Source: Planctomycetota bacterium
GTDB taxonomy: Bacteria > Planctomycetota > Planctomycetia > Pirellulales > Pirellulaceae
Length of the DNA: 36,591 bases
Direction: 5' to 3'
NCBI GenBank assembly: GCA_963204965.1
Contig: CAUJKA010000153.1
Span: 1-36,591 of the forward strand
Under the pieces are notes generated by a model, which saw nothing but the letters and a program-made list of their open reading frames with translations, was not told the origin of the DNA and made no database searches. Every line of letters starts with the position of its first letter. The stretch's first letter is position 1. This document shows, piece after piece, positions 23,706 through 31,630 of the stretch. A program made the position numbers and the translations under genes.

Positions 23706-25586
23706 ATGAGTTATTGGACTGAGTCATTGGCGGCATCGATAAGCCGCGTTCGCGCAGCCAAGGTCTTCGTAGTATTGGCGATTGTTGGAACTAGCTTCAT
23801 AACCTCCACTCGCCTGAACGCGCAAGACACTCCCGAACCGCTGCGAGGCTATTCGAAATTCGAAGAGATCGAAGCTAGGCTCAAGCGCTTGGAATCTCCG
23901 CAAGCAACGCTGACCAGCTTAGGAAAGACGCTTGGCAAACGCGATGTCTGGATGTTGACCGTTGCCAATGATCCGAAGCAAACTCGACCAGCAATTCTTG
24001 TTGTCGGCAACGTCTACGCGCCTCATGTGCTTGGCCGCGAATTGGCGACTCGGATGGCAGAGCACATCATGCAAAAGGCCGATTCCGACGAGAGCATTAA
24101 GAGCTTGTTGTCGCAGTACACGCTCTACTTCATTCCCTCGCCAACACCTGACGCCACTGAAAAGAACATTCGCTTTCCTGTTCGTCAATGGACCGGCAAT
24201 TTGACCGCCACGGATGACGACCGCGACTTCGAAGTCGGAGAAGACGGACCAGTCGATCTCAACCAAGATGGCTGGGTGACCTCGATGCGTGTGAAAGAGT
24301 CGTTTGGAACTCATCGCACTCACCCCAGCGATCCTCGTATACTCATCCCTATCGATCCAGCTAAGCAAGAGGTCGGACAATATCGCCTGTTCAACGAATC
24401 GAAAGATGCGGACAAGGACGAGAGCTTTGGAGAAGACAGTTCCGAAGGCGTGGACTTCAATCGAAACTTCACGTTCAACTACAGCTACTTCGGCAAAGGC
24501 GCGGGACCGAATCAAGTTTCCGAAGTTGAAACGCGAGCCGTTGCTGACTTCATGTTCGATCATCCCAACATCGCTTTTGTGCTTTGCTTTTCTCCCGAAG
24601 ACAACCTCTTCAACACTTGGAAAGGTTCTGGACAAACCGACTCTGGACGGATCAAGACCAAAGTGTTGACCGCAGATCAAAAGCAAATCGATCTGATGGC
24701 GGAAGCGTTTCGCAAATTGCACGGCGGCAAGTCCGCACCAGGCTCACCTGCTGGCGAAGGATCATTTTCCGAGTTCGCCTATTTCCATTTTGGTCGCTGG
24801 ACATTCGCCTCGCGCGGTTGGTGGATTCCTCCTGTTGAAAAGAGCGATAAAGCTGGTGACAAAGCTGCTGAAAAGACTGCTGAACCAAAGCCTGAAGCCA
24901 AACCCGCGGATGCTGAAACAAAACCAGCGGACACAAAGCCTGCTGAAGCAAAGCCCGACGATGCTAAGCCCGCCGAGCCCAAAACTACTGAAGCTAAGCC
25001 TGCTCAACTGGACAAGGACGACAAGCGCGGAGCCGATGAACTAGCAGCGATCGCATGGTTTGAGAGTCAAGGAATCTCTGGATTTGCAGATTGGCAAAGC
25101 GTGAACCACCCTGACTTTCCAGGAAAAGAGGTTGAGGTGGGAGGTATTAAACCATTATTCCTACTCAATCCACCAGAGAAACTTATCCAACCGTTAGTCC
25201 AGCCACATGTTAGTTTTCTCGCTGAGCTCGCGAGAAAGTGGCCTAAGTTGGAAGTTCGTGAAATCAAAGCGGTCGACAAAGGCAATGGACTAATCGATGT
25301 CCGCTGCAAGATTGTTAACGTGGGCTCGCTTCCGAGCATGCCCGAAATGGGCTCAGTCAATCGTCAATGGTATCCGACTCAGGTTAAGCTAGTCGGCGCT
25401 GATGGAGCCAAGATGATCGAAGGTAGTCAACGCACCAGTGTTGGCAAGCTGGATGAAAATGGGGGCTCGAAAGAGGTCCGATGGGTGTTCTTGATGGACC
25501 CTGCATCGACAGCAAGTCTCAAAATTCAGGTCTCGTCACCGACATTGCATAGCGTTGAGGTCGGCGTGGAGCTCACCAAACCATGA
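23706..25586 (+). CDS. M14 zinc-carboxypeptidase-like secreted protein with lost zinc ligands (pseudoenzyme)
   Basis: 626 aa from ATG at 23706; a TTG-started extension to 23604 is unlikely because a proper signal peptide (VFVVLAIVGTSFITSTRLNA, cut after A39) begins only here. The fold matches its neighbour, with TDDDRDFEVGEDGPVDLNQDGW paralleling an acidic calcium-like insert (read as two pieces). The zinc motif HxxE is replaced by V-Y104-A-P-H107; the third His is S296 (IAFVLCFSPEDN), and the catalytic Glu region is TFASRGWWIP. Only the substrate-side N252-R253 (DFNRNF) is kept. A Lys/Pro/Ala/Glu-rich linker (about 378-440) leads into a beta-rich C-terminal domain. It overlaps the active paralogue by 4 bp (ATGA). 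Probably a non-catalytic partner or binding protein. Confidence 0.88.
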   Translation: MSYWTESLAASISRVRAAKVFVVLAIVGTSFITSTRLNAQDTPEPLRGYSKFEEIEARLKRLESPQATLTSLGKTLGKRDVWMLTVANDPKQTRPAILVVGNVYAPHVLGRELATRMAEHIMQKADSDESIKSLLSQYTLYFIPSPTPDATEKNIRFPVRQWTGNLTATDDDRDFEVGEDGPVDLNQDGWVTSMRVKESFGTHRTHPSDPRILIPIDPAKQEVGQYRLFNESKDADKDESFGEDSSEGVDFNRNFTFNYSYFGKGAGPNQVSEVETRAVADFMFDHPNIAFVLCFSPEDNLFNTWKGSGQTDSGRIKTKVLTADQKQIDLMAEAFRKLHGGKSAPGSPAGEGSFSEFAYFHFGRWTFASRGWWIPPVEKSDKAGDKAAEKTAEPKPEAKPADAETKPADTKPAEAKPDDAKPAEPKTTEAKPAQLDKDDKRGADELAAIAWFESQGISGFADWQSVNHPDFPGKEVEVGGIKPLFLLNPPEKLIQPLVQPHVSFLAELARKWPKLEVREIKAVDKGNGLIDVRCKIVNVGSLPSMPEMGSVNRQWYPTQVKLVGADGAKMIEGSQRTSVGKLDENGGSKEVRWVFLMDPASTASLKIQVSSPTLHSVEVGVELTKP

Positions 25587-27448
25587 TCGTGAATCACGCA
25601 AATCTCTTGGCCAACATCATTCGATCGAGTTCTGACTTAACAGCGATTTTTCAAATGCGACTCCACAGTGCTTTCCGATCCGTTCTACGAACCGCGCAAA
25701 CTCTAGCAATCGGGGCGATCGCCTGCGTTAGTTCGATGACTAAAGCTGATGAACCAGCCAACAGTACGCAGGCACAACCTGCGAAACAGATCTACAAGGC
25801 GGTGGGCGGACCAACCAATCCGAAAGTGCCTGTGTATTGGAATCGCTATCACGACTGTGCCGAGATTGAGAAGGTCTTGCACGACCTTCAAGCTGCATAT
25901 CCCGATCTGTTCAAGGTCGAATCGGTCGGCAAGTCCTATGAAGGTCGCGAGATTTGGGTAGCAACAATCTCCAACTTCAAAGAAGGTGATCAGCTACGCA
26001 AGCCAGGATTTTGGATCGACGCCGGTATTCATGCGAACGAGATACAGGCCAATGAAGTCGCACTTTATACCGCTTGGTTCTTAGCCGAAATGCACAGCGA
26101 AAATCGCTTTGTGCAAGAGCTGCTACGCGATCGAGTTTTCTACATTCTGCCGAGCTTGAGTCCCGATTCTCGCGATGCTCACTTCTACAAGCCCAACACA
26201 ACCAATTCGCCGCGTAGCGGTCAGCGACCAGTGGACGATGATCGCGATGGTTTGGTGAATGAAGATCCCGCTAACGATCTCAACAAAGATGGTCATATCA
26301 CGCAAATGCGAGTTCGTGACCCGAACGGTCGGTTTAAGGCTCACAAGAAGTATCCAAGCTTGATGGTTCCAGCCGAGGAAGACGAACGAGGCGAATACAC
26401 GCTGCTAGGCATGGAAGGCATCGATGCTGATCTTGATGGTCGTGCTGGCGATGATGGCGATGGGTTCTATGATCCAAATCGAGACTGGCCTTGGAAATGG
26501 CAGCCTGAGTACGTTCAGCGCGGAGCCTACCGCTATCCATTTTCGCTGATCGAGAACCGATTGATGTCGGAGTTTGTTAAAGGTCACCCCAACATTGCCG
26601 GCGCGCAAACCTATCACAACACCGGTGGAATGTTATTGCGTGGACCGGGCTCGAAGCAAGATGCTTACGAAGCGGGTGATCTACGCGTCTATGACGAAAT
26701 CGGAAAGGTCGGCGAGAAGATGCTGCCGGGCTACCGCTATTTGAACGTCGCCAATGACCTGTACGAAGTGTGGGGTGGCGAGGTTGACTGGCTGCACCAG
26801 ATGCTGGGCATTTTCACGTTTACCAATGAGCTGTTCATTCCTTACAACTACTTTCATTCCAAAGAAGGCAGCAACGATCAATCCTACGAATTCGACAAAC
26901 TACTGCTCATGGGAGACGGCTTAGTAGACTGGGTAGAAGTAGATCATCCCGTATATGGCAAAGTTGAAGTCGGTGGACTTAAGAAAAACTGGGGCCGCCA
27001 GCCACCAGCGTTCATGCTTCAAGAGGAATGTCATCGCAATATGGCGTTCACGATCTATCATGCGGATCAAATGCCTTTAGTGAAGATTCGCGAAGTCACG
27101 ACCAAGCCGCTGAACGGTGGCCTGACTGAAATTACCGCTAAGGTCGAGAACCTGCGAATTACGCCAACACATTCAACCGTGGATCGCAATCAGAAGATTA
27201 CACGGCCGAATCTCGTGGGCCTTAAGTCTGCAGGCCTGAAAGTTCACTTGGGACAATACTCGACTGATTCGCTCTTCAGAAACTCAACAATCCAAGATCG
27301 CAATCCAGAGGCGATTAAGTTGCCGGTCATTGGTAGCAAGAGCGTCGTCTATGTTCGTTGGATTGTCTCAGGTACAGTGGAAGGCGAGATCACGCTTGAT
27401 ACTGTCAAAGGCGGACAGGATCATAAGAGAATTCTGGAGACCAAGTAA
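25583..27448 (+). CDS. Secreted M14-family zinc carboxypeptidase
   Basis: 621 aa if started at the overlapping ATG (25583), which has GGAG at 25568-25571. An internal ATG at 25655 would give a more compact signal peptide (residues 25-55, cut near TKA-DEP). Catalytic residues are intact: zinc ligands H140 and E143 in GIHANEIQ and H345 in TYHNTGG, substrate-binding N299-R300 (DPNRDW), and catalytic E416 in TFTNELF. An acidic loop (DDDRDGLVNEDPANDLNKDG) precedes the core end. It should remove C-terminal residues from peptides or peptidoglycan stems outside the cell; the specificity is unknown. It is translationally coupled to the degenerate paralogue upstream, and its stop is 4 bp from the convergent kinase gene. 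Confidence 0.92.
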   Translation: MIVNHANLLANIIRSSSDLTAIFQMRLHSAFRSVLRTAQTLAIGAIACVSSMTKADEPANSTQAQPAKQIYKAVGGPTNPKVPVYWNRYHDCAEIEKVLHDLQAAYPDLFKVESVGKSYEGREIWVATISNFKEGDQLRKPGFWIDAGIHANEIQANEVALYTAWFLAEMHSENRFVQELLRDRVFYILPSLSPDSRDAHFYKPNTTNSPRSGQRPVDDDRDGLVNEDPANDLNKDGHITQMRVRDPNGRFKAHKKYPSLMVPAEEDERGEYTLLGMEGIDADLDGRAGDDGDGFYDPNRDWPWKWQPEYVQRGAYRYPFSLIENRLMSEFVKGHPNIAGAQTYHNTGGMLLRGPGSKQDAYEAGDLRVYDEIGKVGEKMLPGYRYLNVANDLYEVWGGEVDWLHQMLGIFTFTNELFIPYNYFHSKEGSNDQSYEFDKLLLMGDGLVDWVEVDHPVYGKVEVGGLKKNWGRQPPAFMLQEECHRNMAFTIYHADQMPLVKIREVTTKPLNGGLTEITAKVENLRITPTHSTVDRNQKITRPNLVGLKSAGLKVHLGQYSTDSLFRNSTIQDRNPEAIKLPVIGSKSVVYVRWIVSGTVEGEITLDTVKGGQDHKRILETK

Positions 27449-27452
27449 TCCA

Positions 27453-30400
27453 CTAGTTGTTAAGTTTCCACAAGCGAAGCTCAGGTTGTCGATCGTTGTT
27501 GTGAATTAGCAACAGTCGACTTGAATCGGCGGAAAGGCCAATTTTGGGCCGTACGGTGATGTCGTGGTGCATGTGCGACTGGCCGGGGATAAGTCGGCCT
27601 ATTTTTTCAAGCGTCGGGAACCTCCACAAGGCAACGTTGTTCTCTTCATCAATGCTAAGGCCGATAGAGCTAGAATTGCAAAGTGCCATACAAAAAACAG
27701 GATACTTGTGCGCAGACAGACTTTGTTGCTCACCTGTCTTTAAGTTCGAAACGCGAATGGTTCCATCAGCGTGCGCCGAAACGACAGTGGTTCCTTGAAC
27801 TGCATAGAGCACGTGGATAGCCGGGGATGGCAAGGCAAACGGAAAACTAAGTTCGCCGGTATCCATGTTGTATTCGTAAATTCCATTGAACTCGCCGCCG
27901 ATAAGAAGTCGGTTTTCCGTTGGGTGCCAATCGACTGTCCAGGGCGCCCCTTCGAGCTTGCCAATTTCACGCTCTGCGCTGCCTTGATTCACTGTACTGA
28001 TCACAAAGACTCGACGCGAACCGCAAATAGCGATCCTGCTTGAATCTGGTGACAAGCCGACGACTCGCAGTACTTCTTCTTTATCGGGAACGAAATCTAA
28101 ATCTATCTTTCTTGATGCGTTATTGCTTGAGAGCTCCAAAGTAGACAGACTCTTCAGCCATGCAAAGGTCGAGTTACGGCCGGCCACTACATTACGAGCA
28201 CGATGGCTACTGGAAAAGTCATCCTGCATCATCATTGTGTCGTTAAGAACTGCATGCAATGGAATCTGCGAGGCACCCAAGCCACCTAGACTTGATCTGG
28301 CAGAATCCGCGGTTGAGTCCACACAATTTTGTTCTGGCATCGGCCGCCAATGGTCATCGCTCAAATGAGAAAGATAGGTACTTCCGGCTGTTCGTCGCAG
28401 TGCGATTGTGTTCAAGTCGCTGGCGATAGCAACATCGAAATTCCGCGCTGACAGGGTGTGTATTTGATACTTTTCGCTCTCGTCTGACTCCACCCATCGA
28501 GCAAGTGAAAGGGTGAGAAAGTCACCTGACTGCGATCCGCAAATCAGTTTGTCGTTGGCTACGGAGATCGACATGATTGGGCTGTTTGCAACGTGCCAAC
28601 GACCAGTTGCAGAAAGGTTTGAAGGAGCATCGCCTTCCATATCAATGTCAATTAGATTGGAGTCGGTGCTATGGAGTCGCCACCATCGCTGATCGTCAAG
28701 TTTCCACAATACAACATCGCCACTTTCCGAACCGACGCAGAGCAGCGATCCGTCTTCGCTACAACTCATGCAACGCACTTTTAAAGTACCTTGATGTGTC
28801 AGTCGGGCCACTAAAGAACGCGATGCCGCATCAATGACGCTGATCCCTTGCAGCCCATCTTCGGAAATAGCCACCAAGGAGGTCCCAGGAATTCCGACGC
28901 CGCACTGGATGATTCCAACCATCTTCAAGTTGGATGGCAAAGAGCCTACCTTACTCTCTGATCCATCGACAAAGCCTAAAAAAGTATCCGACTTCTGATA
29001 AGCAAACTTTCTTGTTCCGGCTACACGGGCGATCCAGGTATTGCGTCGATCGGCGGGAGATTCTTGGCTTGAGAGAGTGTTCAGATCAAGCAACTTGACA
29101 TTCCGATATCGCGATGCAGCCAAAACGCTTGTGCCATCCTGGCTTATCTCTAAAGACTCCAGTGTCGTTTCGAAGCCGTCTGCGATCTTCGACAGCTCAT
29201 TTGTTTGCAAGTTGAATTTGTAGATCGATGCGATATGACGATTGGGGAAGGTGACGCCACCAAAAAGAAGATAGGGCTCAGTTGGGTGCACTGCCAATGC
29301 GTTCAGCGAAGGAAGTTCTGACTCGATGTCCTTAAGAACTTTACCGGTTGCTGCATCAATAACATAGAGGTGCCCATTGCTGGATACGGCTGCTACCTGC
29401 GTTGTGTTTGGAATCGTTCGAATCTCTTCAATGCTCGAATCAATTTTTAGCAACTCTTGGAATTGGCCATTGAGTTCCGAAGTAAGCAATTGCCAATCCA
29501 AACGTCGATTGGCATCGCTGTAAGATTGACTAAGTTTAACAAGGGACTGTTTTGCTTCGCACAATTGAGAATCTTCCCAATAACGATAAGCTTCGCGAAT
29601 GCCCCCTGACCAAGCTAAGGCAGCGAACCTTTTCTGCTCAATCTCCGCCTTGGCTTCATTTTCCTTGGATATCGTGGCTAAACGTTCCGCTTCGGCACGA
29701 GCGGCCTCGATCTCCTCATTGACATGCTCCAATGCGATATTCTTCTTGCGAATTGTATTGCGAGATTGCAAAGAGATCGCTGCAATGATTGAAAGACAGA
29801 TGATGATCGCGCTAGTCGTCATCACTAGGCCTTGGTGTTCGCGAACGAAACGAACGATCTTTTCGGAAGTCGTTAGTGAACGGGCTTTGATCGGAAGATC
29901 TCGAACATAACTGTTCAGATCTTCGGCTAAATCGTTAGCCGTAAGATATCTCTTGATTGGATCGGGTGCCATCGACTTCAGGCAGATTGTCTCCAAGTCT
30001 TTGGACAACTTTGGAACAAACTGCCTCGGTGATGGATGTAGCGTCAACCCTTGCTTAATCCGTTGTACGATCGATGATGACTCACCGAACGGATTGTGTC
30101 CTGTGAGACACTCGAACAGGATCGCGCCTAACGCGTAGATATCAGTCGATGGCAAGACACGATGATCGAGCACATCAAACATCTCGGGAGCCATATAGCG
30201 AGGCGTTCCCACAAGCGTACCCGAACGGCTCTGATCGAGATCGTCGTCGCGAATCTTGGCTAACCCAAAATCGGTAAGAAAGATTTGCGCATCGGCGAGT
30301 AATCCTGTGGCCGACATTTGAACGAGGATGTTCTCCGGCTTGATGTCGCGATGGACAACTCCATTCATGTGCGCGCAGTGAACAGCATCGGCCAGCTTGG

Positions 30401-30857
30401 CAATCAATTGCGCGGCGACCTTGGGATCCATGGGACCGCAGCTAAGGTGCACCGCTAACGACTCGCCGTTGATGGCATCGCAAACTTGCCAAGCAATCTT
30501 CGCATTCTCGTCAGACTCTAAGACGCGAACAATGGCCGAGTGATTCAATCTAGCAGCGGCCTGGGACTCACGAAGAAATCGATTCTTCGTATTGGGAACT
30601 GCCATCCACTCAGGACGAAGAATCTTGATCGCTACGTCGCGTTTATGCCGTTCGTCGCGAGCTAAATAGACGATACCGTAAGTTCCCTTGCCAAGAGTCT
30701 TACGAACTTTGAAGCGCTCGGGCAGATGCTGAATCAGCACCCTATCGATTAACGACAAACTATCCGCTTCTCCATTGGATGAAGCGGCTTGCTGGTTCGG
30801 CTTGGGGGCTAAGTCGTTATCGGTTTCCGAGCTATTGCCAGTGGTCGGTGTGGGCAT
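27453..30857 (-). CDS. Membrane Ser/Thr protein kinase with C-terminal WD40-like repeats
   Basis: 1134 aa. N-terminal kinase: GKGTYG loop (about 55-63), K78 in VAIK, E97, HRDIKPEN (H169, D171, N176), D196-F-G and GTPRYMAPE (to 215), so all catalytic residues are present. One membrane helix (about 334-353, SAIIICLSIIAAISL) is followed by a coiled coil rich in Glu and Ala (about 358-405). The remaining ~700 residues read as WD40-type beta-propeller blades (for example RCMSCSEDGSLLCVGSESG and VLWKLDDQRWW, read separately; VVSAHADGTIRVSNL near the end). Topology suggests the kinase faces the cytoplasm and the propeller the other side, sensing an external signal. Such kinase-WD40 proteins are abundant in planctomycetes. 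ATG at 30857; the target is unknown. Confidence 0.95.
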   Translation of the reverse strand: MPTPTTGNSSETDNDLAPKPNQQAASSNGEADSLSLIDRVLIQHLPERFKVRKTLGKGTYGIVYLARDERHKRDVAIKILRPEWMAVPNTKNRFLRESQAAARLNHSAIVRVLESDENAKIAWQVCDAINGESLAVHLSCGPMDPKVAAQLIAKLADAVHCAHMNGVVHRDIKPENILVQMSATGLLADAQIFLTDFGLAKIRDDDLDQSRSGTLVGTPRYMAPEMFDVLDHRVLPSTDIYALGAILFECLTGHNPFGESSSIVQRIKQGLTLHPSPRQFVPKLSKDLETICLKSMAPDPIKRYLTANDLAEDLNSYVRDLPIKARSLTTSEKIVRFVREHQGLVMTTSAIIICLSIIAAISLQSRNTIRKKNIALEHVNEEIEAARAEAERLATISKENEAKAEIEQKRFAALAWSGGIREAYRYWEDSQLCEAKQSLVKLSQSYSDANRRLDWQLLTSELNGQFQELLKIDSSIEEIRTIPNTTQVAAVSSNGHLYVIDAATGKVLKDIESELPSLNALAVHPTEPYLLFGGVTFPNRHIASIYKFNLQTNELSKIADGFETTLESLEISQDGTSVLAASRYRNVKLLDLNTLSSQESPADRRNTWIARVAGTRKFAYQKSDTFLGFVDGSESKVGSLPSNLKMVGIIQCGVGIPGTSLVAISEDGLQGISVIDAASRSLVARLTHQGTLKVRCMSCSEDGSLLCVGSESGDVVLWKLDDQRWWRLHSTDSNLIDIDMEGDAPSNLSATGRWHVANSPIMSISVANDKLICGSQSGDFLTLSLARWVESDESEKYQIHTLSARNFDVAIASDLNTIALRRTAGSTYLSHLSDDHWRPMPEQNCVDSTADSARSSLGGLGASQIPLHAVLNDTMMMQDDFSSSHRARNVVAGRNSTFAWLKSLSTLELSSNNASRKIDLDFVPDKEEVLRVVGLSPDSSRIAICGSRRVFVISTVNQGSAEREIGKLEGAPWTVDWHPTENRLLIGGEFNGIYEYNMDTGELSFPFALPSPAIHVLYAVQGTTVVSAHADGTIRVSNLKTGEQQSLSAHKYPVFCMALCNSSSIGLSIDEENNVALWRFPTLEKIGRLIPGQSHMHHDITVRPKIGLSADSSRLLLIHNNDRQPELRLWKLNN

Positions 30858-30892
30858 CAGCTTAGAACATCGGTCGGAGGGAGGGCGCTTTT

Positions 30893-30936
30893 CGGTCGAT
30901 TTGCGGCATGCAGCCGGTCGGTTTGCGGCAAGCCGC
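30893..30936. repeat. Imperfect 19-bp direct repeat plus GC hairpin
   Basis: CGGTCGATTTGCGGCATGC (30893-30911) and CGGTCGGTTTGCGGCAAGC (30915-30933) are near-identical. The second overlaps the hairpin GCGGC-AA-GCCGC (30925-30936). It lies between the yjbQ-like and kinase genes, just upstream of the kinase start at 30857, so it is placed like a kinase operator or yjbQ transcript end. Confidence 0.6.
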
Positions 30937-31017
30937 GATCGTTCAGAATAATTCCAAAGCGTAACTGTGACGATAGACCTTCAACCGAATTCAACACGTT
31001 TTGCGAAAAACAGATGG

Positions 31018-31452
31018 CTAGCTTTCTGTCGAGCTTTGGCCATGAATCGTCACGATCAATTGACGGCGGCTTGCACGATTGCGATGCTCGCAAAGGTAAA
31101 TTCCCTGCCAAGTTCCCAACGCCAGTTCCCCGCCTGATATGGGGATTGAAACACTGCACCCCAGCAATGAAGACTTCACGTGAGCTGGCATGTCGTCGGG
31201 GCCCTCGATCGTGTGAACAAGCGGAAGTCCGTCTTCGGGAGCGATTGCGTTGAAGTAGGTCTCCATGTCGATTCTAACGTCGGGATCAGCGTTTTCGTTG
31301 ATGGTAAGGCTAGCCGAGGTGTGCTGAATGAATAGATGCAAAAGGCCAACTCGCACCGTTGAGATCTCTGGCGTTTGAGCCAAAACCTCGCGAGTAATGA
31401 GATGAAATCCCCTTGGTTTGGCGGTTAAAGCAAATTCACGTTGTATCCACAT
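31018..31452 (-). CDS. YjbQ/UPF0047 family protein
   Basis: 144-aa small cytoplasmic protein. The ATG at 31452 is chosen over the longer frame to 31542 because GGGAG (31460-31464) precedes it and the family homology begins at MWIQREFALTAKPRGFHLIT. Family marks: LFIQHTSASLTINENADPDVR (two pieces, with H44), ETYFNAIAPEDG, EGPDDMPAHVKSSL with H91, and GTWQGIYLCEHRNR (E122, H123). The conserved His/Glu residues form a probable metal site. Some YjbQ members have weak thiamine-phosphate synthase activity, but the physiological reaction is unsettled. It precedes the kinase gene by 160 bp on the same strand; a functional link is not evident. Confidence 0.92.
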   Translation of the reverse strand: MWIQREFALTAKPRGFHLITREVLAQTPEISTVRVGLLHLFIQHTSASLTINENADPDVRIDMETYFNAIAPEDGLPLVHTIEGPDDMPAHVKSSLLGCSVSIPISGGELALGTWQGIYLCEHRNRASRRQLIVTIHGQSSTES

Positions 31453-31630
31453 CGACGTACTCCCAGTCTGAGGGTTGTTAGAGGAGCCAAACCCACCAAG
31501 TGTATTGGAAGAGGAATGGTGTGTTTCGTGCCTCAAACACACCCTACAAAAAACATCCTCCGCAATAATGGATTTTGGCTAAAATGCACCACACGTAAAG
31601 CCTGATCCGTCCCACCATGATGAGAAACCC

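Noticed and set aside
23919..24722. 267-codon minus-strand frame
   Set aside because: Antisense shadow of the degenerate M14 gene, which has a signal peptide and a clear paralogue.
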